64,000 nucleotides of DNA from the NCBI RefSeq assembly GCF_003318275.1, contig NZ_QOCH01000013.1, positions 557,152 to 621,151 of the forward strand. Reading direction: 5' to 3'. The position numbers and the translations under genes are program-made. Below are positions 1 to 10,688 of this stretch, piece after piece. Positions within the stretch are counted from its first letter, which is position 1; every line of letters begins with the position of its first letter. The notes under the pieces were generated by a model. It was given only the letters and a program-made list of their open reading frames with translations. It had not been told where the DNA came from and made no database searches. The DNA comes from Marinobacter sp. F3R11 (GTDB lineage: Bacteria > Pseudomonadota > Gammaproteobacteria > Pseudomonadales > Oleiphilaceae).

Positions 1-726
1 TACTCTTTGCTGACCAGCCGTAATGCCAGGGGGACACCCACGGCAGAGCCGGAAAAACGGAGGCTGGAATTCTATTCCATACGCCCCTACAACGCCTTCA
101 ATTACTTTGTTGTGGACTCGGTACTGGCCGGCTGGACACAGTTTTTGCGCACGACCACCGGACAATGGGATGTGCTGGAACGAGTCACTATAGAATACCC
201 GTCCACTGGCATGGACGAGCTGTTTGAGGCCTGGTTTCGCTGCCCGGTTCAGTTTGGTGCCCCCAGGAACAGCCTGACGGTCAGGCAAGACATATGGGGC
301 CGGGAAACAATGCAGGCACAACCAGCCATGCATGAAAAACTGACACAGATTTGCGACAAGGAGTTGCAGGAACTTCAGAGGGGCTGGACAACCGGAGACC
401 AGGTAAGAAGCCTGCTGACACCCCTGTTCAGGGGCGAAACCCCCAGCCTTGAGACAATCGCTTCAAAGCTGGGAGTCACTCCGTGGACACTTCAGAGGCA
501 GCTGGCCGCAGAGAAAACCGGCTTCCGGGAGCTGATGGATGACACCCGGAAACAACTGGCGAGGGACTACATCAGGGAAACAGAAACATCGTTATCCGAA
601 ATAGCCTGGCTTCTCGGCTTTTCCAACCCCGCCGCTCTGCACAAAGCCTATCGTCGCTGGTTTGACGTAAGCCCCGGAGAGCACCGGAAGCAGTTCCGTG
701 AATCAAGCCGTCAAGTACCGGTTTGA
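1..726 (+). CDS. AraC-family transcriptional regulator (5' end outside window)
   Basis: This frame is open through the left window edge, so at least 242 codons are present and the N-terminus is missing. Members with this architecture are usually about 330-350 residues. The visible N-terminal part (FYSIRPYNAFNYFVVDS...) resembles the arabinose-binding-like domain of OruR/ArgR-type AraC regulators. The last ~100 residues form two helix-turn-helix motifs: SLETIASKLGVTPWTLQRQL, then SLSEIAWLLGFSNPAALHKA followed by the typical FDVSPGEHRK end. It is a DNA-binding transcription factor. Its target is unknown. It converges on fghA with a 30-bp gap, so control of that operon is not implied by position. 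Confidence 0.85.
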   Translation, partial: YSLLTSRNARGTPTAEPEKRRLEFYSIRPYNAFNYFVVDSVLAGWTQFLRTTTGQWDVLERVTIEYPSTGMDELFEAWFRCPVQFGAPRNSLTVRQDIWGRETMQAQPAMHEKLTQICDKELQELQRGWTTGDQVRSLLTPLFRGETPSLETIASKLGVTPWTLQRQLAAEKTGFRELMDDTRKQLARDYIRETETSLSEIAWLLGFSNPAALHKAYRRWFDVSPGEHRKQFRESSRQVPV

Positions 727-756
727 TTCACGGAACGCCGCCAGGGAACCTGAGCC

Positions 757-1596
757 TTACCGAAACAGAAATCCTGCATGGAAGCGCAGATGTTGCTCAA
801 TGAAGCTGGCAATAAAGTAATAGCTGTGGTCGTAGCCATCGTGCCGGTTCAGTTTCAACGGATAACTACTATGGATAGCGGCATCTTCCAGCGCTTCTGG
901 CTTGAGCTGCTCGGCCAGAAAGTCGTCAGCCTCGCCCTGGTCTACCAAAGCCGGCACAAACTCGCGGGCGTTACGCATAAGCAGGCTGGCATCATAATCT
1001 GCCCAGCTGGAGGTATCCTTACCCAGGTAAGCGCCAAAAGCCTTCTTGCCCCACGGGCAGTTCACCGGATTACAGATAGGGCTAAAGGCCGATACAGACC
1101 TATAGCGATCAGGGTTGCGCAGCGCCAGGACCAAAGCACCGTGCCCTCCCATGGAATGGCCGGCGATTGAACGCTGCCCGGTAACCGGGAACATGGATTC
1201 GATAAGTGCCGGCAGTTCGGTCAGCACGTAATCGTACATGCGGTAATGCCGGCTCCAGGGCGCCTGTGTTGCATTCACATAGAAACCCGCACCCTTGCCC
1301 AGGTCGTAGCCGTCATCGTCTGGCACTTCATCACCGCGAGGACTGGTGTCCGGCGCAATAATAGCCATACCCAGTTCGGCTGCAATGCGGTGGGCACCGG
1401 CTTTTTGCATGAAGTTCTCATCAGTGCAGGTCAGGCCAGACAACCAGTACAGAGCCGGCACCTTGTCACCACTTGATGCCTGCGGAGGCAGGTAAACAGC
1501 AAAACGCATGGTGCAATTCAGTGTTTCCGAATAATGACTGTACTGCTTGTGCCACCCCTCGAAGCTTTTATTGCAGCTCAGATTTTCAATATTCAT
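757..1596 (-). CDS. fghA: S-formylglutathione hydrolase
   Basis: This 279-residue alpha/beta-hydrolase of the esterase D family is full length. It hydrolyses S-formylglutathione to formate and glutathione, the second step of glutathione-dependent formaldehyde oxidation in the cytoplasm. The nucleophile elbow GHSMGGHGA places the catalytic serine at residue 148. The oxyanion region YWLSGLTCTDENF (50-62) and the late GYDHSYYFIASF segment carrying the catalytic histidine are also visible. It lies 53 bp downstream of adhC on the same strand, the enzyme that makes its substrate, so the two are very probably one operon. Confidence 0.95.
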   Translation of the reverse strand: MNIENLSCNKSFEGWHKQYSHYSETLNCTMRFAVYLPPQASSGDKVPALYWLSGLTCTDENFMQKAGAHRIAAELGMAIIAPDTSPRGDEVPDDDGYDLGKGAGFYVNATQAPWSRHYRMYDYVLTELPALIESMFPVTGQRSIAGHSMGGHGALVLALRNPDRYRSVSAFSPICNPVNCPWGKKAFGAYLGKDTSSWADYDASLLMRNAREFVPALVDQGEADDFLAEQLKPEALEDAAIHSSYPLKLNRHDGYDHSYYFIASFIEQHLRFHAGFLFR

Positions 1597-1649
1597 TGGA
1601 ACCTCTCAGAAAAACGGTCGCCGGCAAAATCTGCAAACGACCATCTTGA

Positions 1650-2843
<1,194 letters not shown>

Positions 2844-2972
2844 CTATCCTCATGCGTGATAATCCCATAATATGTCAATTCACTTTTACCGGTGAGTAAC
2901 AGTAACAGAAGTATTTTCCTGCGCAGTGCGTTATATCCCGACGCATTTAGCCTGCAACGCGAGGGTCAGTGG

Positions 2973-3863
2973 ATGTACATTTGGGAAGGAGTCAGTGAGT
3001 TTGTAGCTGTTGCAGAAGCAGAAAGCTTTACCGCAGCCGGTAAAAGACTGGGGATCTCAACTGCTCAGGTCAGCCGGCAGGTCAGCGCACTGGAATCCAG
3101 GCTATCAACGAGGCTGTTTTACCGGACTACCCGCAAGGTTTCTGTAACCGAAGCCGGACAGACCTACTACCAGCACTGCAGACAGGTGCTGGACGGGCTG
3201 GAAGAAGCAGAGCGCGCCATGACCAACCTTCAACTGGTTCCCAGGGGGCAGCTGCGACTGACCGCGCCGGTTACCTTCGGAGAGAAAACCATTGCCCCCC
3301 TCGTGAACGATTTTGTTCTGCGTTACCCGGAGCTTGAGGTTCAACTTAACCTGACCAATCAGAAACTGGACCTGATAGCCGGAGGTTATGATCTCGCCGT
3401 GCGCCTGGGCAAGCTCGAGGACTCGAGCATGATAGCCAGGCGATTGTCATCAAGAACCCTGTACGTGTGCGCCTCACCGGAATACCTGTCCACTTACGGG
3501 GTCCCTCACTCCCTGTCCGAGCTGGAACAACACAACTGCCTGCAGGGCAACCTGGATTACTGGCGGTTTCAGGAGCGAGGCAAGCTCCACAACATCCAGA
3601 TAAAAGGCAATATCAAGTGTGACAGTGGCTGGGCGCTGTTGGATGCAGCCCTTAAAGGCATCGGAATTGTCCAGTTACCAGACTACTACGTGAAGCCTTC
3701 TATCGAATCAGGGAAGCTGATCAGCCTGCTGGAGCGTTGGCAGGAAGCCGATGATGGCATCTGGGCTATCTATCCCCAGAACCGCCACTTATCACCCAAG
3801 GTGCGCATGTTACTGGACTATCTGAGCGAATCGCTTGAGGCGAACAAATCGTTCCAGGCGTAA
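2973..3863 (+). CDS. LysR-family transcriptional regulator
   Basis: This LysR-type regulator has a winged helix-turn-helix at residues ~4-62 (AVAEAESFTAAGKRLGISTA onwards) and a substrate-binding effector domain from about residue 90 (GQLRLTAPVTFGEKTIAPLV). I chose the ATG at 2973, giving 296 residues. The protein then begins directly before the first helix as usual, and a GAGGG stands about 8 bases upstream. An upstream GTG at 2892 would add 27 residues with no family counterpart. It is transcribed divergently from adhC-fghA, so it is the obvious candidate regulator of that operon. A bidirectional terminator follows. Confidence 0.9.
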   Translation: MYIWEGVSEFVAVAEAESFTAAGKRLGISTAQVSRQVSALESRLSTRLFYRTTRKVSVTEAGQTYYQHCRQVLDGLEEAERAMTNLQLVPRGQLRLTAPVTFGEKTIAPLVNDFVLRYPELEVQLNLTNQKLDLIAGGYDLAVRLGKLEDSSMIARRLSSRTLYVCASPEYLSTYGVPHSLSELEQHNCLQGNLDYWRFQERGKLHNIQIKGNIKCDSGWALLDAALKGIGIVQLPDYYVKPSIESGKLISLLERWQEADDGIWAIYPQNRHLSPKVRMLLDYLSESLEANKSFQA

Positions 3864-3903
3864 AAAAAGGGGTAACAACTTACCGGAAGCAGAAACAAAA
3901 AAA

Positions 3904-3930
3904 GCCGTTAGCTATAGAATAGCTAACGGC
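3904..3930. terminator. Bidirectional rho-independent terminator
   Basis: A perfect 12-bp stem (GCCGTTAGCTAT paired with ATAGCTAACGGC, three-base loop) is flanked by A-tracts on the left and T-tracts on the right. It can therefore end transcription from both the LysR gene (plus strand) and tRNA-Asp (minus strand), which converge here. Confidence 0.9.
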
Positions 3931-3940
3931 TTTTCGAATA

Positions 3941-4017
3941 TGGCGGAGCGGACGGGACTCGAACCCGCGACCCCCGGCGTGACAGGCCGGTATTCTAACC
4001 AACTGAACTACCGCTCC
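3941..4017 (-). tRNA. tRNA-Asp (anticodon GTC)
   Basis: The reverse complement reads as a complete 77-nt tRNA with encoded CCA. It starts GGAGCGGTAGTTCAG, has the anticodon loop CCTGTCACG with GTC, and ends with the T-arm GGGTTCGAGTCCC and acceptor CGCTCCGCCA. It is nearly identical in layout to E. coli tRNA-Asp. It is transcribed toward the shared terminator at 3904-3930. Confidence 0.97.
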
Positions 4018-4207
4018 GAGTCGTAACCGATTGCTTTAAAAGGCTTTGCAATCATGGCTCTGATTGCTCGGTGACAACGAGAGCGCATTATAAAGAGGTG
4101 CCTGACTATGTCAACGTCTTTCTGATAAAAATTCAGAGGGCCAACGTATTGCACTACCCTCTGCAGAGGCCGTCAGCGCTGGAATTTATCGACCGCATCA
4201 TACCCTT

Positions 4208-5800
4208 CTATGCGAGGTCCGATGAATCCTCACCCTCTGACTGACAGGGTGCGCAGTTCTGCGCACCAACGGCAGGAAGCGTGAAGAAGAACCGGGCACC
4301 GCCACCTTCGGGGCGCTCAAATCCTATATCTCCCCCCTGCGCCTGAATCAGGGAACGACACGTAGGCAGACCAATGCCCATACCCTCATCTTTCGTGGTG
4401 TAAAAAGGCAAAAACAGCTTTTCTTCTGCGTCTTCAGCAAGCCCGACCCCATAGTCGCGAACTTCTACCCGGACACAGCCTTCGTCTGAAACACTGGCGC
4501 TGACTTCAACTGGCAACGCTGATTCTGCACTACGAGTGGCCTCAAGCGCGTTACGTATAAGGTTCAGAGCAACCTGCTGCACCTGAATCGGGTCAGCCAG
4601 AACGTCAGGCAAGTCATCTGGTAAGCTAAGCTGGATAGCCCCATCATTATTCCGCATGTCTACTTCAGCAAACTGGCGCGTATCCTCCAGCAATGCAGAT
4701 ACGGAGAGCACTTCTTTGCCAGTTGCCGGCTTTTTCACGAAGCGCCTGATCCTGCGGATAATCTCGCTGGCGCGGTGGGATTGCGCCTCAATCTTGTCGA
4801 GAGTTTCCTGCAGAAGACTCAGGTTCGGAGTCTCTTTAGCCATAACCCGCTTGGCGACCCTGGCATAATTCGCAATCGCTGTCAGTGGCTGGTTAACCTC
4901 ATGTGCAACCCCTGCAGCCATCTCCCCCATAGTCGTCAGGCGAGAAGTATGGGCAAGCTGGTCACGCTGCTCCTGCACAAGGGCCCGGGCCTCATCAAGC
5001 GCCCGCTCGCTCTCCAGCTCTGAAGTAATGTCGCGGAACACAACCACAGCCCCCTGAGATTCCTCGCCATCGTGCTTGGGTGTAGAGCGATATTCTGCAG
5101 AAAACCCTGTTTCATCCGCACGAAGCATCCGGATATCACGCTGATTCTCCGCGATACCCTGGCTACAGGTGGCATAAACCGGGAGGCTGGCTCTGCATTC
5201 GCCTGCCGTCGAGAAGTGAATTTCGAAAAAATTACGGCCAATCAGCTCCTCTACAGGACACCTCATGATGGCTCCCGCAGCCGGGTTGGCAAACTCAATT
5301 GTGCCGTGCTCATCAAGGCCGTATATGCCTTCACTGATGGAGTTCAGGATCCGGGCCTGGTCACTCTGAAGTTCCCGGTTGCGCGCCTGCAGCTCACGCT
5401 CAAGCCGGGTCATGCGGGCATGGGTTTTGACTCTGGCAATAACCTCCTGAGACTGAAACGGCTTGGAGATATAGTCCGCCCCACCAAGAGAGAAGCCTTT
5501 TACCTTTGCTTGCAGGTCATCCAGAGCTGAGAGAAATACCACGGCACAGTCAGCTGTTTCAGGATCAGCCTTGAGGCGCTGGCACACCTCATAACCGTCC
5601 ATTTCAGGCATCATGATATCGAGTAAAACGACTTCCGGCTGGTGCCGATGTGCAAGATCGAGCGCTTTTTCGCCCTCGTTGGCAATCAGTAACCGATAGC
5701 CTTTATCTTTCAACGTCTCATAGAGAACTTTCAGGTTATGTGGATTGTCATCCACAAGCAGAACCGTAACCTCTGCATTTTCACTGACAACTTCAGTCAT
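4208..5800 (-). CDS. REC-PAS-histidine kinase (FixL-like sensor)
   Basis: This 530-residue cytoplasmic protein has no membrane segment. The order of domains is an N-terminal receiver (residues ~12-125, phosphoacceptor in VVLLDIMMPEMDG), a PAS domain (~150-265, ending VVVFRDITSELE), a HisKA dimerisation domain with the H-box AGVAHEVNQPLTA, and a HATPase domain with N-box NLIRNALEAT and G-box DYGVGLAEDAEEKLFLPFYT. The H-box type is that of FixL/DctB-like kinases. The ligand is unknown; no heme-binding histidine context is obvious in the PAS domain. The partner is the FixJ-like regulator encoded 46 bp upstream on the same strand. The receiver at the N-terminus suggests input from another kinase. 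Confidence 0.92.
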   Translation of the reverse strand: MTEVVSENAEVTVLLVDDNPHNLKVLYETLKDKGYRLLIANEGEKALDLAHRHQPEVVLLDIMMPEMDGYEVCQRLKADPETADCAVVFLSALDDLQAKVKGFSLGGADYISKPFQSQEVIARVKTHARMTRLERELQARNRELQSDQARILNSISEGIYGLDEHGTIEFANPAAGAIMRCPVEELIGRNFFEIHFSTAGECRASLPVYATCSQGIAENQRDIRMLRADETGFSAEYRSTPKHDGEESQGAVVVFRDITSELESERALDEARALVQEQRDQLAHTSRLTTMGEMAAGVAHEVNQPLTAIANYARVAKRVMAKETPNLSLLQETLDKIEAQSHRASEIIRRIRRFVKKPATGKEVLSVSALLEDTRQFAEVDMRNNDGAIQLSLPDDLPDVLADPIQVQQVALNLIRNALEATRSAESALPVEVSASVSDEGCVRVEVRDYGVGLAEDAEEKLFLPFYTTKDEGMGIGLPTCRSLIQAQGGDIGFERPEGGGARFFFTLPAVGAQNCAPCQSEGEDSSDLA

Positions 5801-5846
5801 ATCATAAAAAGCCGGTTAGAAAGATAACCGTATAATGCCGGTGGGA

Positions 5847-6473
5847 TTACCGCGCGTCGATAAGGTCCTTTACGGACAGCACCATACGAACAAGGTGTGC
5901 CAGCGAATGGGTACCCATCTTGTGCATTACCCGCGAGCGGTGAATCTCAACAGTACGCTGGCTTATCTCCAGCTCGATAGCGATTACTTTGTTGGCCTGG
6001 CCCTCTATCATCCGGTCCATGATTTCGTGTTCCCGAGGGGTCAGGCTCTTGATCCGGCGAATAATTTCCTGCTTTTCTCCAAGCGTCCGCCGTTGTTCCA
6101 GATCCTGCTCCAGAGCAGCTTCGATCTTCTCCAGCAGCGCCTCTTCACGGTAAGGCTTCTGGATAAAATCCACTGCTCCCTCTTTCATGGCATCCACGGC
6201 CATTGGCACATCACCATGCCCGGTTACAAAAATAATTGGCAGGATAGAGTGCTTATCGTTCAGTTTCTTCTGCAACTCCATTCCGTCCATTCCGGGCATG
6301 CGGATATCCAGAACAATGCATCCGGCCATTTTTTCAGAGTAATCCTTGAGAAACTCAGCCGCGTTCTCATAGGTTTTGACAGGCTTGTCATCGGATTTCA
6401 GTAACAGCTCCAGTGAGTCACGAACTGCCTCGTCATCTTCTACCACGTAAACAGTTTGCTGAATGTCAGTCAT
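5847..6473 (-). CDS. FixJ-family response regulator
   Basis: The 208-residue protein has a receiver domain (residues ~5-120; acidic pocket VVEDDEA, phosphorylated aspartate in CIVLDIRMPGMDG, conserved lysine in FIQKPY). A LuxR-type DNA-binding domain follows (~140-205; SLTPREHEIMDRMIEGQANKVIA then RTVEIHRSRVMHKMG). This is the FixJ/TodT/NodW layout. It lies upstream of, and on the same strand as, the REC-PAS kinase, so the two form a two-component system. The target genes are unknown. Confidence 0.93.
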   Translation of the reverse strand: MTDIQQTVYVVEDDEAVRDSLELLLKSDDKPVKTYENAAEFLKDYSEKMAGCIVLDIRMPGMDGMELQKKLNDKHSILPIIFVTGHGDVPMAVDAMKEGAVDFIQKPYREEALLEKIEAALEQDLEQRRTLGEKQEIIRRIKSLTPREHEIMDRMIEGQANKVIAIELEISQRTVEIHRSRVMHKMGTHSLAHLVRMVLSVKDLIDAR

Positions 6474-6512
6474 GTGAGTGCCCTTTCCTGTCTGTTTTAT
6501 TGTGACAACCGC

Positions 6513-8921
6513 TCAGTGAATGGACGGATCTTTCTGATCGTCCCGAGCGTGCTCCTGGCGTTCGTGTTCGCGCATTTTTTCAAGCCGTTGCTGGATAATG
6601 CCAAAAACACTCTGTTTCGGATAGTTGCCTTTGCTATCAGGCTTGCCTGCGGGCCTACCCAGCAACATAGCAATGGCGTCTTCAACATGTAATGCCGCGT
6701 ACACAGCGAAACGACCTTCACGAACTGCCTGAACCACTTCACTGTCCAGCATAAGGTTCTGCACGTTGTTGGCCGGTATGATGACGCCCTGAGTACCCGT
6801 TAACCCGCCCTTAAGCTGACAGGTAGCAAAGAACCCTTCAACTTTTTCATTAACGCCACCGATAGGCTGAACCTCACCAAACTGGTTTACAGAGCCAGTA
6901 ATCGCCAAGTCCTGCCGCACCGGAATGCCAGACAGTGAAGAAATGAGCGCACACAACTCCGCGAGTGACGCACTGTCTCCATCCACTTCGCCGTAATTCT
7001 GTTCAAACGTAATACTTGCAGAAAGGTGCATCGGATCAGTCACGGCAAAACGGGATGAAATCAGGGAACTGAGAATCATGACACCCTTAGAGTGAATATT
7101 GCCACCCAGCTTTACATCCCGTTCAATATCCATGATTTCACCGCTTCCATAATAACAGGTAGCAGTGACACGGTTAGACAGGCCGAACTCAAACCCACCG
7201 GAAGAGAGCACAGAAAGTGCATTCACCTGCCCCACAACCATGCCTTGAGTGGATACCAGCGTAGAACCGTCCCGAATGGAATCGTAGAACTGATCCCGAA
7301 TCCGGCTACTACGATATTTGGCGCTCTCCAGAGCCCGCTCTACATGAATGTCCTGAATCAGCTTTGCATTCGCCTGCCTTGCCCAGAAATCCGATTCCCG
7401 AAGCAAGTTGGCAATGTTTGCCGCATGCAGCGAAAGCCTGTCCTGATGCTCAGCCATGCGGGCGCTGTATTCTATAATTCTTGCTACTGCCTTATTGGTG
7501 CAGTGCAGGAGATTTTTTTCTTTAACAACACTGGCGATAAACTTCGCATACATCACCTGGCTGTCTTCCGAACGGTACATTTCATTTTCAAAGTCTGCGG
7601 TTACCCGGAACAGCTCCGAAAATTCGGGATCATAGTCCTGTAACAACATCCAGGTTTCACGGTCGCCGAAAAGCACGAGTTTTACATCCAGAGGCACACC
7701 CTGAGGCTCAATCGAGATAGTGCCCGACAGGGTGAGTTCACGCTCAAGAGAGTTGATCTGAAGAGACCGCGCTCGCAAGGCTCTTTTCAGGCCGTCCCAG
7801 ACAAAGGGCTGCTCAAGCATCTTGATGGCATCCATCAACAGATAACCGCCGTTGGCCCGGTGCAGACTGCCTGCACGAATCAGCGAAAAATCCGTGAATA
7901 CAGTGCCTTTATAGGTCACATTTTCAACATATCCAAACAGGTTGTGATAGGTAGGATTGTCCTCCACCACCATCGGAACTTCGTTGTTCTTCTGACTTAC
8001 CAGCACGTTAACGAGATAACGACGCGGCATCTTTTTATCCAGAGACGCGTAGGCGATAGCAGCCTGTTCTTCGTTATCGTCCAGAAAAATTTCCAGGTTC
8101 TCAACCAGATCCGCCCGAACGGCCTCAAAGTAGGCAACCACATCCGGAAGGTCCTTATAGCTGTCGATCAGCTCATCAATCTGGTGGCCAGAGATACCCT
8201 CCAGAGTTTCCTTGTTCAGCGCCTGTTGTTTATCGGCGTACTCCTGCTCCCAGTCAGCCAGCTTACGCAATGCCTGGCGGAGCTTTTTCTCAAGCCGGTT
8301 TACAGAATCCTCGAACTTTTCTCTCTGTGCATCTGTCAGCGCCTTGAAGGTTTCTGCCGTATGGGGCTGATCGCCGTTCATTGCCACCAGACGGTATCCG
8401 CCGGGCGTGGTAATCGTGAGATTGACTTTTTTACGGCGCGCCTGCGCCGCTACTTTTTCAAGCTCGTCTTCCTGCTTCTTCCCGTACTCTTCCTTGAGCT
8501 GTTCCGAACGTTCCAGAAAGCTGTCGCTGTCGAAAGTCTGCGGAATCACCTTTACCAGCCGGCCCATGAGTTTTTCCATGTCCCGTTTCAGCCGGGCACC
8601 CTCGCCTGCCGGCAACTTGAGCAGTTTGGGAACTCTGGGTTCCTCAAAATCTGCCACATAGCACCAGTCGTGAGTTTGATGATCCGTATCCAGGTGGTGT
8701 TCAAGATAACGCAGCATCATTGTCCGTTTACCCAGACCGTCGCGTCCCACAGCATATACGTTGTAGCCGCTATGGGGCATGGCCAGAGCAAAGCGAACGG
8801 CCTCCTGAGCCCGGTTCTGGCCTACGATTTCAGCCAGAGGCTCCAGTTGTCTTGTGGACTTGAACGGCAGATCTTTTAAAACACAGGCTTTGTATAGCTG
8901 ATGCAGAGGCAGTGACTTCAA
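6513..8921 (-). CDS. Lon-family (LonB-like) ATP-dependent protease
   Basis: This 802-residue protein belongs to the bacterial Lon-related family that lacks the long LonA N-terminal domain. It has a Walker-A-like loop near residue 60 (GRDGLGKRT), a long helical insert (~150-280), a second nucleotide-binding region with YLLMDAIKMLEQPF, and a C-terminal S16 peptidase domain. The catalytic dyad is Ser650 in DGDSASLAE and Lys693 in GGVNEKVEGFF. The 43-residue spacing is the same as in E. coli Lon. It is a cytoplasmic protease predicted to degrade specific regulatory or damaged proteins; the substrates are unknown. The gene is transcribed alone, 39 bp upstream of the FixJ-like gene. Confidence 0.9.
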   Translation of the reverse strand: MKSLPLHQLYKACVLKDLPFKSTRQLEPLAEIVGQNRAQEAVRFALAMPHSGYNVYAVGRDGLGKRTMMLRYLEHHLDTDHQTHDWCYVADFEEPRVPKLLKLPAGEGARLKRDMEKLMGRLVKVIPQTFDSDSFLERSEQLKEEYGKKQEDELEKVAAQARRKKVNLTITTPGGYRLVAMNGDQPHTAETFKALTDAQREKFEDSVNRLEKKLRQALRKLADWEQEYADKQQALNKETLEGISGHQIDELIDSYKDLPDVVAYFEAVRADLVENLEIFLDDNEEQAAIAYASLDKKMPRRYLVNVLVSQKNNEVPMVVEDNPTYHNLFGYVENVTYKGTVFTDFSLIRAGSLHRANGGYLLMDAIKMLEQPFVWDGLKRALRARSLQINSLERELTLSGTISIEPQGVPLDVKLVLFGDRETWMLLQDYDPEFSELFRVTADFENEMYRSEDSQVMYAKFIASVVKEKNLLHCTNKAVARIIEYSARMAEHQDRLSLHAANIANLLRESDFWARQANAKLIQDIHVERALESAKYRSSRIRDQFYDSIRDGSTLVSTQGMVVGQVNALSVLSSGGFEFGLSNRVTATCYYGSGEIMDIERDVKLGGNIHSKGVMILSSLISSRFAVTDPMHLSASITFEQNYGEVDGDSASLAELCALISSLSGIPVRQDLAITGSVNQFGEVQPIGGVNEKVEGFFATCQLKGGLTGTQGVIIPANNVQNLMLDSEVVQAVREGRFAVYAALHVEDAIAMLLGRPAGKPDSKGNYPKQSVFGIIQQRLEKMREHERQEHARDDQKDPSIH

Positions 8922-9013
8922 GGTTGGGTCCCTGTAACGGTTAACTCATTGGCCGGTCATTGTAGGTTCTGCGAGCCTGTCTGTCGCGCCCGCAGAACAG
9001 ATTTGTAAAAACT

Positions 9014-9244
9014 CTAGCCCAGCAACTGCTGAATCTGGCCTGCGTTAGCTACCTTACCCTCAATAACGATCTCGCCATCAATGGCCAGCGCCGGAGTGCG
9101 CATAATGCCTGCATCAATGATGGCATTGGTGTCTGTAATCTTTTCCACTTCGTATTCAATTCCTTTCGCACTGGCCGCTTCTTCTGCATTGGCTGTCAGC
9201 TGTTTACATTTGGCACAGCCGCTTCCATAGATAGTGAATTTCAT
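9014..9244 (-). CDS. Small thioredoxin-like CxxC protein
   Basis: This 76-residue thioredoxin-fold protein of the redox-active disulfide protein 2 type begins with a beta strand followed by the active-site CAKC motif (residues 10-13). It also has the cis-proline region MRTPALAIDGE that packs against that site. It has no signal peptide, so it should act in the cytoplasm. It is the last gene of an operon with the UPF0718 permease (39 bp gap) and the ECF sigma factor. In other genomes this small protein commonly accompanies such permeases. A role in handling a thiol-reactive metal or metalloid is an inference. Confidence 0.85.
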   Translation of the reverse strand: MKFTIYGSGCAKCKQLTANAEEAASAKGIEYEVEKITDTNAIIDAGIMRTPALAIDGEIVIEGKVANAGQIQQLLG

Positions 9245-9283
9245 GGTTTTTCCTCGTTTTTTATGTGATACCGAAAGGTGGAA

Positions 9284-10603
9284 TTACCACCAGTTACCAT
9301 AGACAAAACCCGTCAGGGTGGCCATTACTACCACCAGGGCGCAATAGACCAGAGTTTTTTGCGTACCCAGTATGGTACGGATAACAAGCATGTTGGGTAA
9401 CGAGAGTGCAGGCCCGGCCAATAGCAGCGCCAGTGCCGGCCCCTTACCCATACCTGCCCCCATCAGCGCTTCTACAATCGGGACCTCGGTCAGGGTAGAA
9501 AAGTACATTAATGCACCCAGCACAGAGGCGATGATGGTGGAAGCCAGAGTGTTATCACCTACAGCCATGGCAACCCATTCCGAAGGAATTATGCCCTCAT
9601 GGCCCGGGCGGCCCAGCGCGAAGCCTGCAATGAATACCCCACCAAGGAGCAGGGGCAGTATCTGTTTTGCAAAGTCCCAGCTTTGTATCGACCACTCCCG
9701 GTCCTGCTCACGTAAAGCCGCGATAATCATCAACCCGGCTATACCGATAGCAAAAGGCAGCTCGGGGGCCGTCGGAACAATAACAGCCGCAACAACAACC
9801 ACTGCCGTCAGGATCAATAACCGGGTAGCAGGCCACTGCCAGCGCCAAACCAGCAGGCCTGCCAGTGCAGCAGACAGCAATGCTGTAATTTCCCACTTCC
9901 ATGCATAAATCTGCATCCAGACCGGGCTATCCGCCGCAGCCCAGTTTGCGAAAACCAGCACCCCGACCATCAGCGCGAAAAAAGGCACAATCGCACTCAT
10001 GGGTTTGTCCAGGTCTTCGCCACCAAATCCGCGGGCGTTCTTGACCGTCCGCTGTGCTTCCTCCCTGCGATAGATCAGGTGCATGATGGTGCCAATCACC
10101 AAGGCGAACAGAATAGCCCCTACAGCCCGGGCAATACCGATCTCAGGCCCCAGTACCTTTGCTGTAACAACAACCGCCATAATATTGATAGCCGGCCCTG
10201 AATACAGAAACGCAATCGCCGCACCGAGGCCGGCACCGCGTTTGTAGATACCACCGAACAAAGGCAACACAGTACAGGAACAGACAGCCAACAGAGTTCC
10301 CGAGACAGACGCAACGCTAAACGCCACGGGTTTGGACGCATCCGGCCCCAGATAACGCATTACCGCATCCTGGCTGATATACGCCGACATGGCACCAGCA
10401 ATCAGGAATGCGGGCAACAAGCACAGAATAACGTGCTCCTGAGCGTACCAGTGGGTCAGCCGGACAGCCTCCAGCACGGCGTTATCAAAGCGCGCGGTTC
10501 CGGCGGGAATAAAGTAGATCAGCAAAAAGGTGGCCAGCATAAAGAACAGCAGGTTGGCTTCACGAGAGTTGCTGGCGTACAGCTCGCGTAATCGTAAGTT
10601 CAT
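9284..10603 (-). CDS. UPF0718/DUF318-family permease
   Basis: The 439-residue polytopic inner-membrane protein has about ten hydrophobic segments in two halves. It carries the family signature CSCTVLPLFGGIYKRGAG (around residues 108-125) followed by FLYSGPAINI, and a second-half counterpart TEVPIVEALMGAGMGKGPAL. Relatives include ArsP-type organoarsenical exporters and permeases of unknown substrate. The neighbours, a CxxC thioredoxin-like protein and a cysteine-tailed sigma factor, suggest export of a thiophilic compound. The exact substrate cannot be read from the sequence. Confidence 0.85.
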   Translation of the reverse strand: MNLRLRELYASNSREANLLFFMLATFLLIYFIPAGTARFDNAVLEAVRLTHWYAQEHVILCLLPAFLIAGAMSAYISQDAVMRYLGPDASKPVAFSVASVSGTLLAVCSCTVLPLFGGIYKRGAGLGAAIAFLYSGPAINIMAVVVTAKVLGPEIGIARAVGAILFALVIGTIMHLIYRREEAQRTVKNARGFGGEDLDKPMSAIVPFFALMVGVLVFANWAAADSPVWMQIYAWKWEITALLSAALAGLLVWRWQWPATRLLILTAVVVVAAVIVPTAPELPFAIGIAGLMIIAALREQDREWSIQSWDFAKQILPLLLGGVFIAGFALGRPGHEGIIPSEWVAMAVGDNTLASTIIASVLGALMYFSTLTEVPIVEALMGAGMGKGPALALLLAGPALSLPNMLVIRTILGTQKTLVYCALVVVMATLTGFVYGNWW

Positions 10604-10688
10604 CTATAAGCTCCTTGAAGTGGGCGTAATTGAAACATTCCTGTTATGAAGACGAACACACTCTCAAAAGGATGCAGAAAAAATACTT

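Noticed and set aside
3835..4026. A 63-codon frame with AERTGLEPATPGVTGRYSNQ
   Set aside because: This is the well-known false translation across a tRNA; the region is tRNA-Asp and a terminator.
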